Shown: in pieces, positions 18,460-27,540 of the stretch
Layout: each line of letters starts with the position of its first letter
Position numbering within the stretch: position 1 is the first letter of the stretch
NCBI GenBank assembly: GCA_020404105.1
Contig: JADBWH010000147.1
Coordinates: forward strand, 1-33,519
Reading direction: 5' to 3'
Length of the DNA: 33,519 nucleotides
From: Pseudanabaena sp. M53BS1SP1A06MG
Lineage (GTDB): Bacteria > Cyanobacteriota > Cyanobacteriia > Pseudanabaenales > Pseudanabaenaceae
Notes under the pieces: model-generated
Told to the model about the DNA's origin: nothing
Databases searched by the model: none
The model's input: only the letters and a program-made list of their open reading frames with translations
Position numbers and translations under genes: made by a program

Positions 18460-20358
18460 ATGGTTTTATTGCAGCCCTTGACCACCACATCACCACAATC
18501 CTCTGAATCAACAGGAGTTGCCCAGAAATTTGCGGCTTTGCGTTCGCAATTGGCGAAACATAAACTTGATGCCTATTTTGTTCCTTCGGCAGATGAACAT
18601 CTCAATGAGTACTTGCCCGAAGCGAAACAGCGTCGTCAATGGATTAGTGGTTTTACAGGTTCGGCTGGAGATTTTTTAATTGATACTGATCATGCTTGGG
18701 TCTTTGTTGATCCGCGCTATTACGAGCAGGCGGATATGCAGGTGGATGCAACGTTACAAAAGGTCTGCAAAGTGGGATTGGAAGATCACCAGACCGTAGA
18801 AGAAGTTCTTGAAGAATTGGGGGCGAATGCCACGAAGCAAGAGAAAACCTTTCGTCTCGGCATCGATCCCTTTACGATTACCATTTCTCAATATCGTCGC
18901 TTTGCCGATCACTTAAATGCTAGTGGTGTCGAGATTGTACCGATCCTCGAAAATTTGGTGGATACGGTGCGATCGCAAAGTCCTTGGGCAGAGAGTGAAC
19001 CGATTCCTGCCTTTGGCGATCAGCCTGTTATTGCTTTGCCTGATGAGATTACAGGGGAGAGCTTAACCAAGAAATTAGAACGGGTACGTGAGGCATTAGG
19101 GAAAAAGAAGGCAGCGATTTTACCTGTCACCAAGTTGGATCAGATTGCGTGGCTCTACAATTTGCGGGGTCATGATGTCGAGTGCAATCCTGTATTTATT
19201 AGCTATGCGATCGTCACTTTGACCGATGCTTATCTCTTTACTAATACCTCACGTATTGATGAAGCAGTGCGACAATTTCTAACTGGGCAAGTGCAAATCC
19301 TTGACTATGAGCAATATTTACCAACATTGCGATCGCTTGCCGCCAATCATCGATATGTACTGATCGCCGCACCGCAAAACACCTACGGAACCTATTTGCA
19401 ACTTAAGGAAGTTAAGGCAAAAATTGTTGATGGGGACAATCCAATTGAGAATTTCAAATCCCATAAGAATGCTATCGAAATCGCTCAAATGCAACAAGCC
19501 AATCTCAAGGCTAGCTGGGCAAAGACTCTAACGATTAAATGGATTGAAGAACAGATCACCGCAGGTAATGTCATTAGCGAAAGAGATGTTGCTCATAAAA
19601 TAGAAAGATTATATAAGCATCAGGAAGGTTTTATCGAACTCAGTTTCCCGACGATCGCAGGCACGGGTGCGAATGGCTCGATTGTGCATTACAGCAATCC
19701 CAACCCAGATTGTAAACTGATCAATGGTGATTTGCTCCTGTTAGACTCAGGCTCGCAATTTTATGGTGGTACGACCGATGACACGCGCTCTATTAGCATT
19801 GGTGAACCGACTGCGGAACAACGCGATCGCTACACAGAGGTTCTCAAATCCCATATCAATTGTGCGATGCAGAAGTTCCCTAAAGGTACGACAGGCAGTC
19901 AAATCGATGGTATTGCCCGTTCTTCTCTCTGGCAAAGTGGGCTGGACTATGGACATGGTACTGGGCATGGCGTGGGCGTATTTCTCAATGTCCATGAAGG
20001 ACCTAATGGCATCAGTAAGCGCGTGAGTCAATCCCTCGATCTCGGAACAATCAATAGCATTGAGCCGGGGTACTATCAACCGAAATGGGGTGGTATCCGT
20101 TTGGAGAATCTCTATTTTGTGAAGGAAGTTAAGCAAGAATATCCGAAGTCTGTAAGTGATAATCCTAATAAAACACCTTGGTATGAGTTTGAATCTTTGA
20201 CCTACATTCCATTTGACAAGAAATTAATTGATCGCAGCAAGCTTAATGCTCAGCAGATTGCATGGCTAGAAAATTACTATAAGAAAGTAATAGAGAAACT
20301 CTCACCACTACTTACTGATTCAGAAAGAAATTGGTTACAAAATGCTTGTAAATTCTAA
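18460..20358 (+). CDS. Xaa-Pro aminopeptidase (aminopeptidase P, M24 family, three-domain form)
   Basis: This cytoplasmic metallopeptidase removes N-terminal residues before proline. From the ATG at 18460 the product has 632 residues, the size of the large three-domain aminopeptidase P. Two creatinase-like N-terminal domains (KLDAYFVPSADEHLNEYLPEAKQRRQWISGFTGSAG early; TKLDQIAWLYNLRGHDVECNPVF in the middle) precede the catalytic pita-bread domain. Metal ligands are in LLLDSGSQFYGGTTDDTRS (two Asp), GTGHGVGVFLNVHEG (His), INSIEPGYY (Glu) and GGIRLENLY (Glu). A TTG twelve codons earlier (18424) is open but less likely. The gene ends in a shared terminator. Confidence 0.93.
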   Translation: MVLLQPLTTTSPQSSESTGVAQKFAALRSQLAKHKLDAYFVPSADEHLNEYLPEAKQRRQWISGFTGSAGDFLIDTDHAWVFVDPRYYEQADMQVDATLQKVCKVGLEDHQTVEEVLEELGANATKQEKTFRLGIDPFTITISQYRRFADHLNASGVEIVPILENLVDTVRSQSPWAESEPIPAFGDQPVIALPDEITGESLTKKLERVREALGKKKAAILPVTKLDQIAWLYNLRGHDVECNPVFISYAIVTLTDAYLFTNTSRIDEAVRQFLTGQVQILDYEQYLPTLRSLAANHRYVLIAAPQNTYGTYLQLKEVKAKIVDGDNPIENFKSHKNAIEIAQMQQANLKASWAKTLTIKWIEEQITAGNVISERDVAHKIERLYKHQEGFIELSFPTIAGTGANGSIVHYSNPNPDCKLINGDLLLLDSGSQFYGGTTDDTRSISIGEPTAEQRDRYTEVLKSHINCAMQKFPKGTTGSQIDGIARSSLWQSGLDYGHGTGHGVGVFLNVHEGPNGISKRVSQSLDLGTINSIEPGYYQPKWGGIRLENLYFVKEVKQEYPKSVSDNPNKTPWYEFESLTYIPFDKKLIDRSKLNAQQIAWLENYYKKVIEKLSPLLTDSERNWLQNACKF

Positions 20359-20383
20359 AAAACGGCGCGATGCGCCGCTTTTT
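20357..20383. terminator. Bidirectional terminator between aminopeptidase P and pgm
   Basis: CGGCGC (20363-20368) pairs with GCGCCG (20372-20377) around GAT, with A-run before and T-run after. It lies between two convergent genes and can serve both. Confidence 0.88.
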
Positions 20384-20387
20384 TGAT

Positions 20388-22034
<1,647 letters not shown>

Positions 22035-22322
22035 TTAACCATGCTCTAGAATAAACGCAAAAATGCCCATGCTTTTAGGCTTGCTTTAATTCTAAGAGGC
22101 ATTGGTTAGCTAGGCACAAACAAATTCATCCCCTTGGAAAGCTTTTTTTAGAGGGGGCTTAAGCCCATTAATTAGATGCTGACGTTACGTGGAAGTTTCT
22201 AACTATAACTGAGCGAAGCCGAAGCCAATGTTGCTAACTAATGATTTAGGACTGCAATATCTATGAAGATCTCAATTTCTCTAAAACCTGCTCCAAAAAA
22301 CTTAGCAATTCTGTGAAAGCAT

Positions 22323-22356
22323 TACAGTGCTTTGCACATACTTAAAAACCAGAAAT
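22323..22356 (+). repeat. Truncated family 1 element
   Basis: TACAGTGCTTTGCACATACT then TAAAAACCAGAAATA matches the left flank of the copy at 4447-4548. The palindromic stem that should follow is absent, so only the end of an element remains. Confidence 0.6.
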
Positions 22357-22388
22357 AAGCCCAAAAAAATTTTTACTGCGTTTACCAG

Positions 22389-22427
22389 TAGCTTTGTTTC
22401 CGCGCCTTTGGCGGGGAAACAAAGCTA
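22389..22427. repeat. Hairpin element
   Basis: TAGCTTTGTTTCCGCGCC pairs with 22410-22427 around TTT with one mismatch. No T-run follows. Confidence 0.6.
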
Positions 22428-22453
22428 TGTAGCTCGCTTGCTTGAAAAATGCT

Positions 22454-22551
22454 ATAAGTAGCTAGGCATAATTAGATACAAACCAAAAACCAGAAAGTTG
22501 AGCTCCTATGGGGCGCAACTTTCTGGTTTTTGGTAATTTATTTTGCACAGG
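22454..22551 (+). repeat. Family 3-like palindromic element
   Basis: It starts ATAAGTAGCTAGGCATAATT like the other family 3 copies and contains a perfect 19-base stem (22482-22500 with 22516-22534, left arm ACCAAAAACCAGAAAGTTG). The central hairpin sequence differs from the copies at 13687 and 25327. The right boundary is uncertain. Confidence 0.6.
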
Positions 22552-22672
22552 CACTTATGCTACCAAAAGTAGTAATTAGGTTGTACCTCAAGAGAGATGA
22601 ATCTCCAAATTAAGGCAATTAGTCGAGAAATCTATGCATAGTCTTCAGCTTTGTAGTAAGCTAAGGACTATA

Positions 22673-22838
22673 TGAAAGGGAGTAGCTACTGAGTAACTAA
22701 TTTGAAATCTAAATGAATTTAGAGTTTAAATTAGATAACAATCAGACCACTTGAGTCAACATACTGTCTTCGCCGACTGGTTCAAGTGACAAGTTTTATT
22801 TAGAGATATCATCTCAAAGCTTGGCAGCGAGACTTTCA
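22673..22838 (+). promoter_or_regulatory. Probable yybP-ykoY manganese riboswitch
   Basis: TGAAAG (22673-22678) pairs with CTTTCA (22833-22838) as helix P1. Directly inside lies GGAGTAGCTACTG, matching the conserved GGGGAGTAGC loop of the family. The 3' side reads GCGAGACTTTCA, matching the conserved GCAAGACCTTT. A perfect 7-base helix CACTTGA/TCAAGTG (22748-22754 with 22782-22788) and a small GAGAT/ATCTC hairpin near 22803-22815 fill the interior. The family senses Mn2+ and commonly precedes UPF0016/GDT1 transporters, as here. A short hairpin (TCACA/TGTGA, 22845-22859) follows, but there is no terminator T-run. Control may act on translation. Confidence 0.8.
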
Positions 22839-22931
22839 CTGAGTTCACACCTGATGTGAGCTTGGTGAGGTCTTTGTGTATCTCTATCAAGCTCAATCAG
22901 GACTTTTCAAAACCTGAAGGAGTTTGTTAGA

Positions 22932-23594
22932 GTGCTAACCGCTTTTACTGCAAGTTTATTATTGATTACAATTTCTGAGCTGGGCGATAAAACTTTCTTT
23001 ATTGCCGTGATTTTGGCGATGCGTCATCCCCGCCGTACAGTGTTTTCCGCAGTGTTAGCGGCTCTTGCAATGATGACTATTCTTTCTGTCCTATTGGGAC
23101 AAGCTTTATCCCTATTCCCAAAAATTTATATTCACATCGGCGAAATTGCTTTATTTCTAATCTTTGGAGCCAAGTTAATTTACGATGCATCACAGATGTC
23201 GGCAAAGTCGGAAGATGAAGTGGTGCTTGAAGCAGAAGAAACTGTAGACACACAGGACGCTTCTAGGGTGATGGCTAAATTACCAATTATCGGTAAATTT
23301 TTGAGCAGCATTGCATCGCGCTATTCTTGGTTAGGAATATGGACTCAAGCCTTTGTAATGACCTTTGTGGCGGAATGGGGCGATCGCACGCAAATTAGCA
23401 CGATCGCTTTAGCGGCGGCCAATAATCCTATATTTGTGACTATCGGCGCGATTTTAGGTCATGGCATTTGCACAGCGATCGCAGTAATCGGAGGCCGCTT
23501 CATTGCAGGCAGAATTTCCGAACGTGTAATTACTGCGATCGGCGGAGTTTTATTTATCATTTTTGGCATAAATGCCTATTTGCAGGGAGTTTAG
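22932..23594 (+). CDS. GDT1/TMEM165 (UPF0016) family Mn2+ transporter
   Basis: The 220-residue membrane protein has six predicted spans in two repeats, separated by an acidic cytoplasmic loop (about residues 88-112). Each repeat carries the family motif E-x-G-D-(K/R)-T: ELGDKT at 16-21 and EWGDRT at 148-153, which form the ion pathway. The Synechocystis homologue Mnx exports Mn2+ from the cytoplasm, and a role in Mn2+ homeostasis for photosystem II is likely here. The start is GTG at 22932, with AGGAG at about 22918-22922. A probable Mn2+ riboswitch lies directly upstream and supports the substrate. Confidence 0.93.
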   Translation: MLTAFTASLLLITISELGDKTFFIAVILAMRHPRRTVFSAVLAALAMMTILSVLLGQALSLFPKIYIHIGEIALFLIFGAKLIYDASQMSAKSEDEVVLEAEETVDTQDASRVMAKLPIIGKFLSSIASRYSWLGIWTQAFVMTFVAEWGDRTQISTIALAAANNPIFVTIGAILGHGICTAIAVIGGRFIAGRISERVITAIGGVLFIIFGINAYLQGV

Positions 23595-23714
23595 CTAGAG
23601 TTTTAATAAATTAAAAGCATATTTGATCAAGACTACTGCATAAAAAATCTGAAATTATTAAGGGTCAAGCAGTCCAGAAACGCTCAAGTGAAAACGCTTA
23701 GTATTTGTGATTGG

Positions 23715-23741
23715 CAATTGTAACCTTATAGGTTACAATTG
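23715..23741. promoter_or_regulatory. Palindromic operator candidate upstream of the toxin-antitoxin pair
   Basis: CAATTGTAACC (23715-23725) and GGTTACAATTG (23731-23741) are perfect 11-base inverted arms with a 5-base TTATA spacer. They lie about 110 bases upstream of the toxin gene, next to an AT-rich run of ACATAATAAAT repeats that could contain the promoter. HigA-type antitoxins repress their own operon through such sites. A role as operator is inferred. Confidence 0.55.
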
Positions 23742-23804
23742 TGTTTATACATAATAAATACATAATAAATACATAGTTAACCATTTGCTAAATAGGAGGT
23801 TTTA

Positions 23805-23831
23805 ATGAGTACATCGGTTAATCATAAGTAG
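23805..23831 (+). CDS. Eight-codon open frame with strong ribosome binding site
   Basis: ATG-AGT-ACA-TCG-GTT-AAT-CAT-AAG-TAG is preceded by AGGAGGT (23794-23800), the best ribosome binding site in this neighbourhood. It ends 18 bases before the HigB start. It may be a leader peptide that sets toxin translation, or the stub of a lost gene. No protein evidence is available. Confidence 0.3.
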   Translation: MSTSVNHK

Positions 23832-23849
23832 GTTGGAGTAAGACCAATA

Positions 23850-24122
23850 ATGATTAAAAATTTTAAAAATAAACTACTAGAAAGTTTGCTAAACGGTGAT
23901 ATGCAACCAACTACTAAAGAACACAAAAAGCTGCAAATAAGACTTGAGCATATAGACTCAGCTTCAAAAATAGAGAATCTTAAGCTACCTGGATATGATT
24001 TACATAAACTAAAGGGAAATAAGAAAGGTGTTTGGTCGATCAAAACAACTGGAAATTGGCGAATTACATTTAGGTTTGAAGATGGTCACGCTTATGACGT
24101 AAATCACGAGGATTATCACTAA
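23850..24122 (+). CDS. higB: HigB-like (RelE/ParE superfamily) mRNA interferase toxin
   Basis: The 90-residue product is a ribosome-dependent RNase-type toxin by family. Features are the N-terminal MIKNFKNKLLESLL, LPGYDLHKLKGNKKGVWSIKTTGNWRITFRFEDGHAYDVNHEDYH at the C-terminal half, with the typical W-x-I-x-(V/T)-x-x-N-W-R-(I/L)-x-F-x-(F/W) strand and the DVNHEDYH end. In HigBA the toxin gene comes first, as here, and its antitoxin follows after 90 bases. Length is normal. Confidence 0.9.
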   Translation: MIKNFKNKLLESLLNGDMQPTTKEHKKLQIRLEHIDSASKIENLKLPGYDLHKLKGNKKGVWSIKTTGNWRITFRFEDGHAYDVNHEDYH

Positions 24123-24135
24123 AAAATAGAAATTA

Positions 24136-24165
24136 GGGATGTAATTTTACATTAAATTACGTCCC
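24136..24165 (+). other. Hairpin between toxin and antitoxin genes
   Basis: GGGATGTAATTT (24136-24147) pairs with AAATTACGTCCC (24154-24165) with one T-G wobble and a 6-base loop. There is no T-run after it. It could weaken read-through or be an RNA processing site that lets the antitoxin be made separately. Confidence 0.5.
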
Positions 24166-24212
24166 TGACTTCTAGGAGTAGCGTATTTATAACGCAAAGA
24201 AGAGGTACTTTT

Positions 24213-24524
24213 ATGAACGAATTATTAGAAAGTTTAAAGAACAGAAAAACTAGACCCGTTCATCCTGGGGAGGTAATCCTAGATATTCTAGAAGATATAG
24301 AGATTTCCCAAACTCAGTTTGCCAAAATGCTAGGAGTATCTCGCCGAACAGTTAATCAAATTATTCGGGGACATAGACCAGTGACTGTGGATATGGCAAT
24401 TAGAATTGGTAAAGCTTTGGGCAATGGTCCTGAATCATGGCTGAATCTTCAGCAGAAAGTTGATCTTTGGGATGCATTACAGAAGTATGAAGAAGAATAC
24501 GAGAAAGTGTTGACGGTGGCGTAA
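24213..24524 (+). CDS. higA: HigA-like antitoxin, XRE-type helix-turn-helix
   Basis: The 103-residue protein has RPVHPGEVILDILEDIEISQTQFAKMLGVSRRTVNQIIRGHRPVTVDMAIRIGKALGNGPESWLNLQQKVDL, the standard HigA pattern. A HPGE-x-(I/L) start is followed by an XRE-type helix-turn-helix (about residues 32-62) and the WLNLQ signature. It neutralises HigB and represses the operon. The ATG at 24213 is preceded by AAGAGG. The tlyA start is only 4 bases past the stop, so the three genes may share a message. Confidence 0.94.
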   Translation: MNELLESLKNRKTRPVHPGEVILDILEDIEISQTQFAKMLGVSRRTVNQIIRGHRPVTVDMAIRIGKALGNGPESWLNLQQKVDLWDALQKYEEEYEKVLTVA

Positions 24525-24528
24525 AAGT

Positions 24529-25320
24529 TTGAAAAAGCGTTTAGATGTTTTATTGGTTGATCTGGAGCTTGCGCCATCACGGGAGCAGGCTCAAAAATTT
24601 ATTAGGGCAGGCTGGGTACAGGTCAATCAACAGGTAATTGATAAACCGGGAACGGAAGTTAAGGAATATGCCGCAATTTTGGTGAAGCAACAATCGCCTT
24701 TTGTGTCCCGTGGTGGAGAGAAACTGGCGGGAGCCTTGTCTAAGTTTGGTATGAACTTACGCGATCGCACTTGTTTGGATGGCGGGATCTCGACTGGTGG
24801 CTTTACGGACTGTATGCTGAAGCAGGGAGTCGCTAAGGTCTATGGCATTGATGTGGGTTATGGTCAGGTCGCTTGGGAAATTCGCAGTGATGAGAGGGTC
24901 GTACTGCGAGAGCGAACTAATCTAAGGCATCTTACCCCCGAAGATTTGTATTGTGATGGAGATATTGTGCCTGACTTTGCCGTTTTGGACTTGTCGTTTA
25001 TTTCCCTAACTAAAATTTTGCCTGCGTTGTGGAATTTGTTGAGATCGCCCCGCGAGATTTTACTGCTGGTCAAGCCACAATTTGAGGCAGGTAAAACACA
25101 AGTGGGAAAAAATGGTCTTGTGCGGGAACCAAAAGTTAGGGCTGAGGCGATCGCAAATGTCCTAACCACAGCCAAAGGTTTAGGATGGCAATTTAAGGGA
25201 TTAACACCTTCTCCGATTCAAGGTCGTACTGGCAACTATGAATATTGGCTCTGGCTCAGTGATCAAGATTCAGAAATTACTACACCTAGTTTTGATGAAA
25301 TTCTTGCAATTACGACCTGA
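24529..25320 (+). CDS. tlyA: TlyA family rRNA (cytidine-2'-O)-methyltransferase
   Basis: The 263-residue protein has an S4 RNA-binding domain at residues 1-62 (KKRLDVLLVDLELAPSREQAQKFIRAGWVQVN) and a FtsJ-like SAM methyltransferase domain after it. The SAM loop reads LDGGISTGGFTDCMLKQGVAKVYGIDVG near residue 80, close to the usual DVGASTGGFTDCLL. VLDLSFISLTKILP and LLLVKPQFEAGK supply catalytic Asp and Lys positions. Family members methylate 16S and 23S rRNA; some were first named hemolysins. The start is TTG at 24529, since the family begins (M)KKRLDVLLV there. It follows higA by 4 bases. Confidence 0.92.
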   Translation: MKKRLDVLLVDLELAPSREQAQKFIRAGWVQVNQQVIDKPGTEVKEYAAILVKQQSPFVSRGGEKLAGALSKFGMNLRDRTCLDGGISTGGFTDCMLKQGVAKVYGIDVGYGQVAWEIRSDERVVLRERTNLRHLTPEDLYCDGDIVPDFAVLDLSFISLTKILPALWNLLRSPREILLLVKPQFEAGKTQVGKNGLVREPKVRAEAIANVLTTAKGLGWQFKGLTPSPIQGRTGNYEYWLWLSDQDSEITTPSFDEILAITT

Positions 25321-25326
25321 GTATAT

Positions 25327-25428
25327 AGGTAGCTAGACATAAATAAACTAAAAGCCCAGAGTTTTGTTCCGTTCGCTAAGCGGGCGGAACAAAACTCTGG
25401 TTTGGGTTTTAATTAAGTTGAGCTACTT
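25327..25428 (+). repeat. Palindromic element, family 3, copy B
   Basis: AGGTAGCTAGACATAAATAA starts the element and AGCTACTT (25421-25428) ends it. The central hairpin CCAGAGTTTTGTTCCG pairs with CGGAACAAAACTCTGG. The flank TTTGGGTTTTAATTAAGTTG is shared with copy A at 13687-13790. It directly abuts a family 2 element. Confidence 0.8.
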
Positions 25429-25516
25429 AGCAGTCCTAAATCATTTGTAGATTTTTGGGTTTGTGGAAGCGCACCCCAAAGGGGTGCGCTTCCACAAACC
25501 CTTTAGGATTGCTATA
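25429..25516 (+). repeat. Palindromic element, family 2, copy B (complete)
   Basis: Terminal inverted repeats AGCAGTCCTAAA (25429-25440) and TTTAGGATTGCT (25502-25513) differ by one base. Inside is a perfect 20-base stem GGTTTGTGGAAGCGCACCCC (25458-25477 with 25481-25500) around AAA. It is the more complete of the two family 2 copies. It lies just behind dgkA (minus) and could also act as its 3' hairpin. Confidence 0.8.
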
Positions 25517-25517
25517 G

Positions 25518-25892
25518 TTAGTTTTTATATAAATGCCAAAGATGATTTAACTCAAGGATTAGTGTTGCAGCCCATACAAAGATACTGATGCCAGCCGCCG
25601 ATGCCGCAATATCCTTAATAATGCCAATTCGCATGTCCTCGCTCGGTTGCACAAAATCGCACAAAATCTCGATCGCACTATTAAATAACTCCGAAACTAA
25701 CATCATTCCTGTTGCTAGTAAAATCAATGTAACATCAACCCATTTCTGAACAATAAAAGACAAAATAAGGACTGGAACTGATAAAACAAGTTTGTAAGCA
25801 ACACTAAAATCAGATACTGCAAAATGAAGCCCCGAAAATATAACTTTTAACTTTTTGATTGGATCGTATTTTGATTTGGTGTGCTTAGACAT
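25518..25892 (-). CDS. dgkA: Diacylglycerol kinase family (DgkA-type) membrane protein
   Basis: From the ATG at 25892 the product has 124 residues with three membrane spans, the standard size. The family signature appears as ELFNSAIEILCDFVQPSEDMRIGIIKDIAASAAG, matching E-x-x-N-(T/S)-A-I-E then K-D-x-A-A-A-A. Enzymes of this family phosphorylate diacylglycerol or undecaprenol; cyanobacterial substrate is uncertain. An in-frame ATG at 25931 would add 13 residues (MRSHFLIKLIYVF), which looks less like family starts than MSKHTKSKYDP. It lies 69 bases past the DUF1838 stop on the same strand, so the two may be cotranscribed. Confidence 0.88.
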   Translation of the reverse strand: MSKHTKSKYDPIKKLKVIFSGLHFAVSDFSVAYKLVLSVPVLILSFIVQKWVDVTLILLATGMMLVSELFNSAIEILCDFVQPSEDMRIGIIKDIAASAAGISIFVWAATLILELNHLWHLYKN

Positions 25893-25961
25893 AAATACAT
25901 AGATTAATTTAATTAGAAAATGTGACCTCAATACCAGCCTTTAATTGTTCTTTAATTGTAT

Positions 25962-26768
25962 TTACAGTTGCGTCGGTATTGGGAAAGTAGCCCCCTGAGC
26001 GTAAGCGTCAAAATGCTGTTTGAAGTATTCCCACGAAGTCATTTCTGCACCTTCAATTTTTTCTGCTGGAGCATCTTTAAAAAGTGGAATTCGGGTTTCA
26101 ATTTCCTTCTTTAAAATTGCTGGTAAGGCATGAAAATCATTGACCTTTTTTCCGTGGGCGCTATAGATTAAATACCCCTCGCGTTGTCCCATTTTCATCC
26201 AAGGTAGCCAAGGTCCGACCCGATTCCAAGATAGGTCTAATTTGGAAACAGTCGTAGTATTAGGATCTTCAAGATCGGCAGTGGGGACTGAGAGTTTGAA
26301 CAATTCCACAGCATTATAGATTGGGCGATCGCAATGTTCGGCAAACTGCGGTTCATTCGCGAGGGGATTAGGATATTGGGCAAAGAGATCAAAAATAAAA
26401 GTAGTCGTATCTCCATCAACCTCAGCAGGGATATTGCGGCGAAATGTGCCTTGAATAGGGCTATTTGCCACATGCATCACAGGCAACATTTTCCCCGTCC
26501 AAGGATTTTGCCAATAACGCAGCATCTCGCCAGTGTCAGGATCAAGATATAGCAATACTTCCCGCGAGGTAAAATCCCAAACTCCATCACCCTGATCGAT
26601 ACATCGCCCCACACTCATACCAAGGATTTTAAATAGCTTGCGCTTTGGCTCATCAGGCATGAAGGAATAGAGATAGCCACTCCAAGCTAAATATGATGCT
26701 GTCCCATTGGTCGTACATCTGGTTTTAGCAAACTGCGTAGCCGAAAATTCTCTCGTATCTGCAAACAT
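25962..26768 (-). CDS. DUF1838 family protein
   Basis: The 268-residue protein matches the DUF1838 family as I know it from cyanobacteria and proteobacteria. Recognisable stretches are DGVWDFTSREVLLYLDPDTGEMLRYWQNPWTGKMLPVMHVANSPIQ and SWNRVGPWLPWMKMGQREGYLIYSAHGKK. No signal peptide or membrane span is evident. The function is not established. The many Trp, Tyr and Asp residues suggest a beta-rich ligand-binding fold, which is inference only. Confidence 0.85.
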   Translation of the reverse strand: MFADTREFSATQFAKTRCTTNGTASYLAWSGYLYSFMPDEPKRKLFKILGMSVGRCIDQGDGVWDFTSREVLLYLDPDTGEMLRYWQNPWTGKMLPVMHVANSPIQGTFRRNIPAEVDGDTTTFIFDLFAQYPNPLANEPQFAEHCDRPIYNAVELFKLSVPTADLEDPNTTTVSKLDLSWNRVGPWLPWMKMGQREGYLIYSAHGKKVNDFHALPAILKKEIETRIPLFKDAPAEKIEGAEMTSWEYFKQHFDAYAQGATFPIPTQL

Positions 26769-26873
26769 TGCTTTTCTCGCTATTTTTTAGATTTTAATCG
26801 CTGGTAGCTAGATTCAGTGTACAGAATTTATGCAAAGTGAGAAATGCATAAGCCCAACCCTTTACTTAAAGTT

Positions 26874-26914
26874 AAAAGTCTGTGGGGCTTACTTTGCTAG
26901 CACCACAGGCTTTT
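26874..26914 (-). terminator. Terminator of the DUF2358 gene
   Basis: AAAAGTCTGTGG (26874-26885) pairs with CCACAGGCTTTT (26903-26914) with one wobble and a 17-base loop. On the minus strand the stem ends in TTTT. It overlaps the stop codon at 26913. Confidence 0.75.
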
Positions 26915-27326
26915 AATTGTTTCTGCTAAAGACGAAATGTTGCTTGATTACATCAAATTTGCTGCATTTCCAATAGTCGATGTGGGAAACGATTAATTCG
27001 CGATCGCCTGATTGATCTGCAAATTTGCCAAGGGTGAGGTCACTCCATCCAGTCACACTAATGCGTGGTTTCCATGGAAATGGGGCATCCCAACTCATTG
27101 TCCAATTTGCGGTGATCAGACTGTCGGTACGGGAGATGTCATGAAGTTCGAGCTTGAGATTTTTAAACCAAAATGTAATAAACCCAATCATCTTTTGATA
27201 TTGCTTAATTCCGCGAAAGTTGTAGACAGGATCTTTAAAATAGACATCTTCGCTATAGATGCTATAGGTTTGCGCTTGGGGAAATTTGGCGTAATCTGCC
27301 TTAATGATGTCAATAATATTGGTCAT
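26913..27326 (-). CDS. DUF2358 family protein (SnoaL/NTF2-like)
   Basis: The 137-residue protein reads MTNIIDIIKADYAKFPQAQTYSIYSEDVYFKDPVYNFRGIKQYQKMIGFI at the start, the normal pattern of DUF2358, found in cyanobacteria and plastids. The short alpha-beta layout with FKDPV-x-x-F-x-G resembles SnoaL/NTF2-like small-ligand proteins. Function is unknown. The TANWTMSWDAPFPWKPRISVTGWSDLTL stretch is the conserved second half. It may follow its own promoter, since the upstream gene is divergent. Confidence 0.85.
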   Translation of the reverse strand: MTNIIDIIKADYAKFPQAQTYSIYSEDVYFKDPVYNFRGIKQYQKMIGFITFWFKNLKLELHDISRTDSLITANWTMSWDAPFPWKPRISVTGWSDLTLGKFADQSGDRELIVSHIDYWKCSKFDVIKQHFVFSRNN

Positions 27327-27444
27327 ACTCTCTTTAAAAATCTTTACACTTATCTTTGATGATAACCTTGTGATTGCCTAAAGCCGATCTTGCACTTACC
27401 AAAAATGTAGCAACAGTTGAACTTTTTAATTTAGGAGAATCTTG

Positions 27445-27539
27445 AGGGACTTACGATTAATTAAAGTACCTACGACTTTGACTAAGCGAAGTCAAAGTCG
27501 CAGGTACTCGGTGGTACCTTTTTTTCTCGTCAAGTCCCT
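27445..27539 (+). mobile_element. Small palindromic element inserted upstream of the DUF2214 relic
   Basis: Terminal inverted repeats AGGGACTT (27445-27452) and AAGTCCCT (27532-27539) bound a hairpin with 18-base arms, 27466-27483 and 27490-27507, with one mismatch. The left arm is GTACCTACGACTTTGACT. There is no coding capacity. The element separates AGGAG (27433-27437) from the ATG at 27541; taking it out restores normal ribosome binding site spacing of about 8 bases. A 71-codon open frame that reads through the element from TTG 27442 looks accidental. Confidence 0.7.
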
Positions 27540-27540
27540 A

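Noticed and set aside
27442-27540. N-terminal extension of the DUF2214 relic from TTG 27442
   Set aside because: The extension is the palindromic element read as protein; family homology starts at the ATG at 27541.
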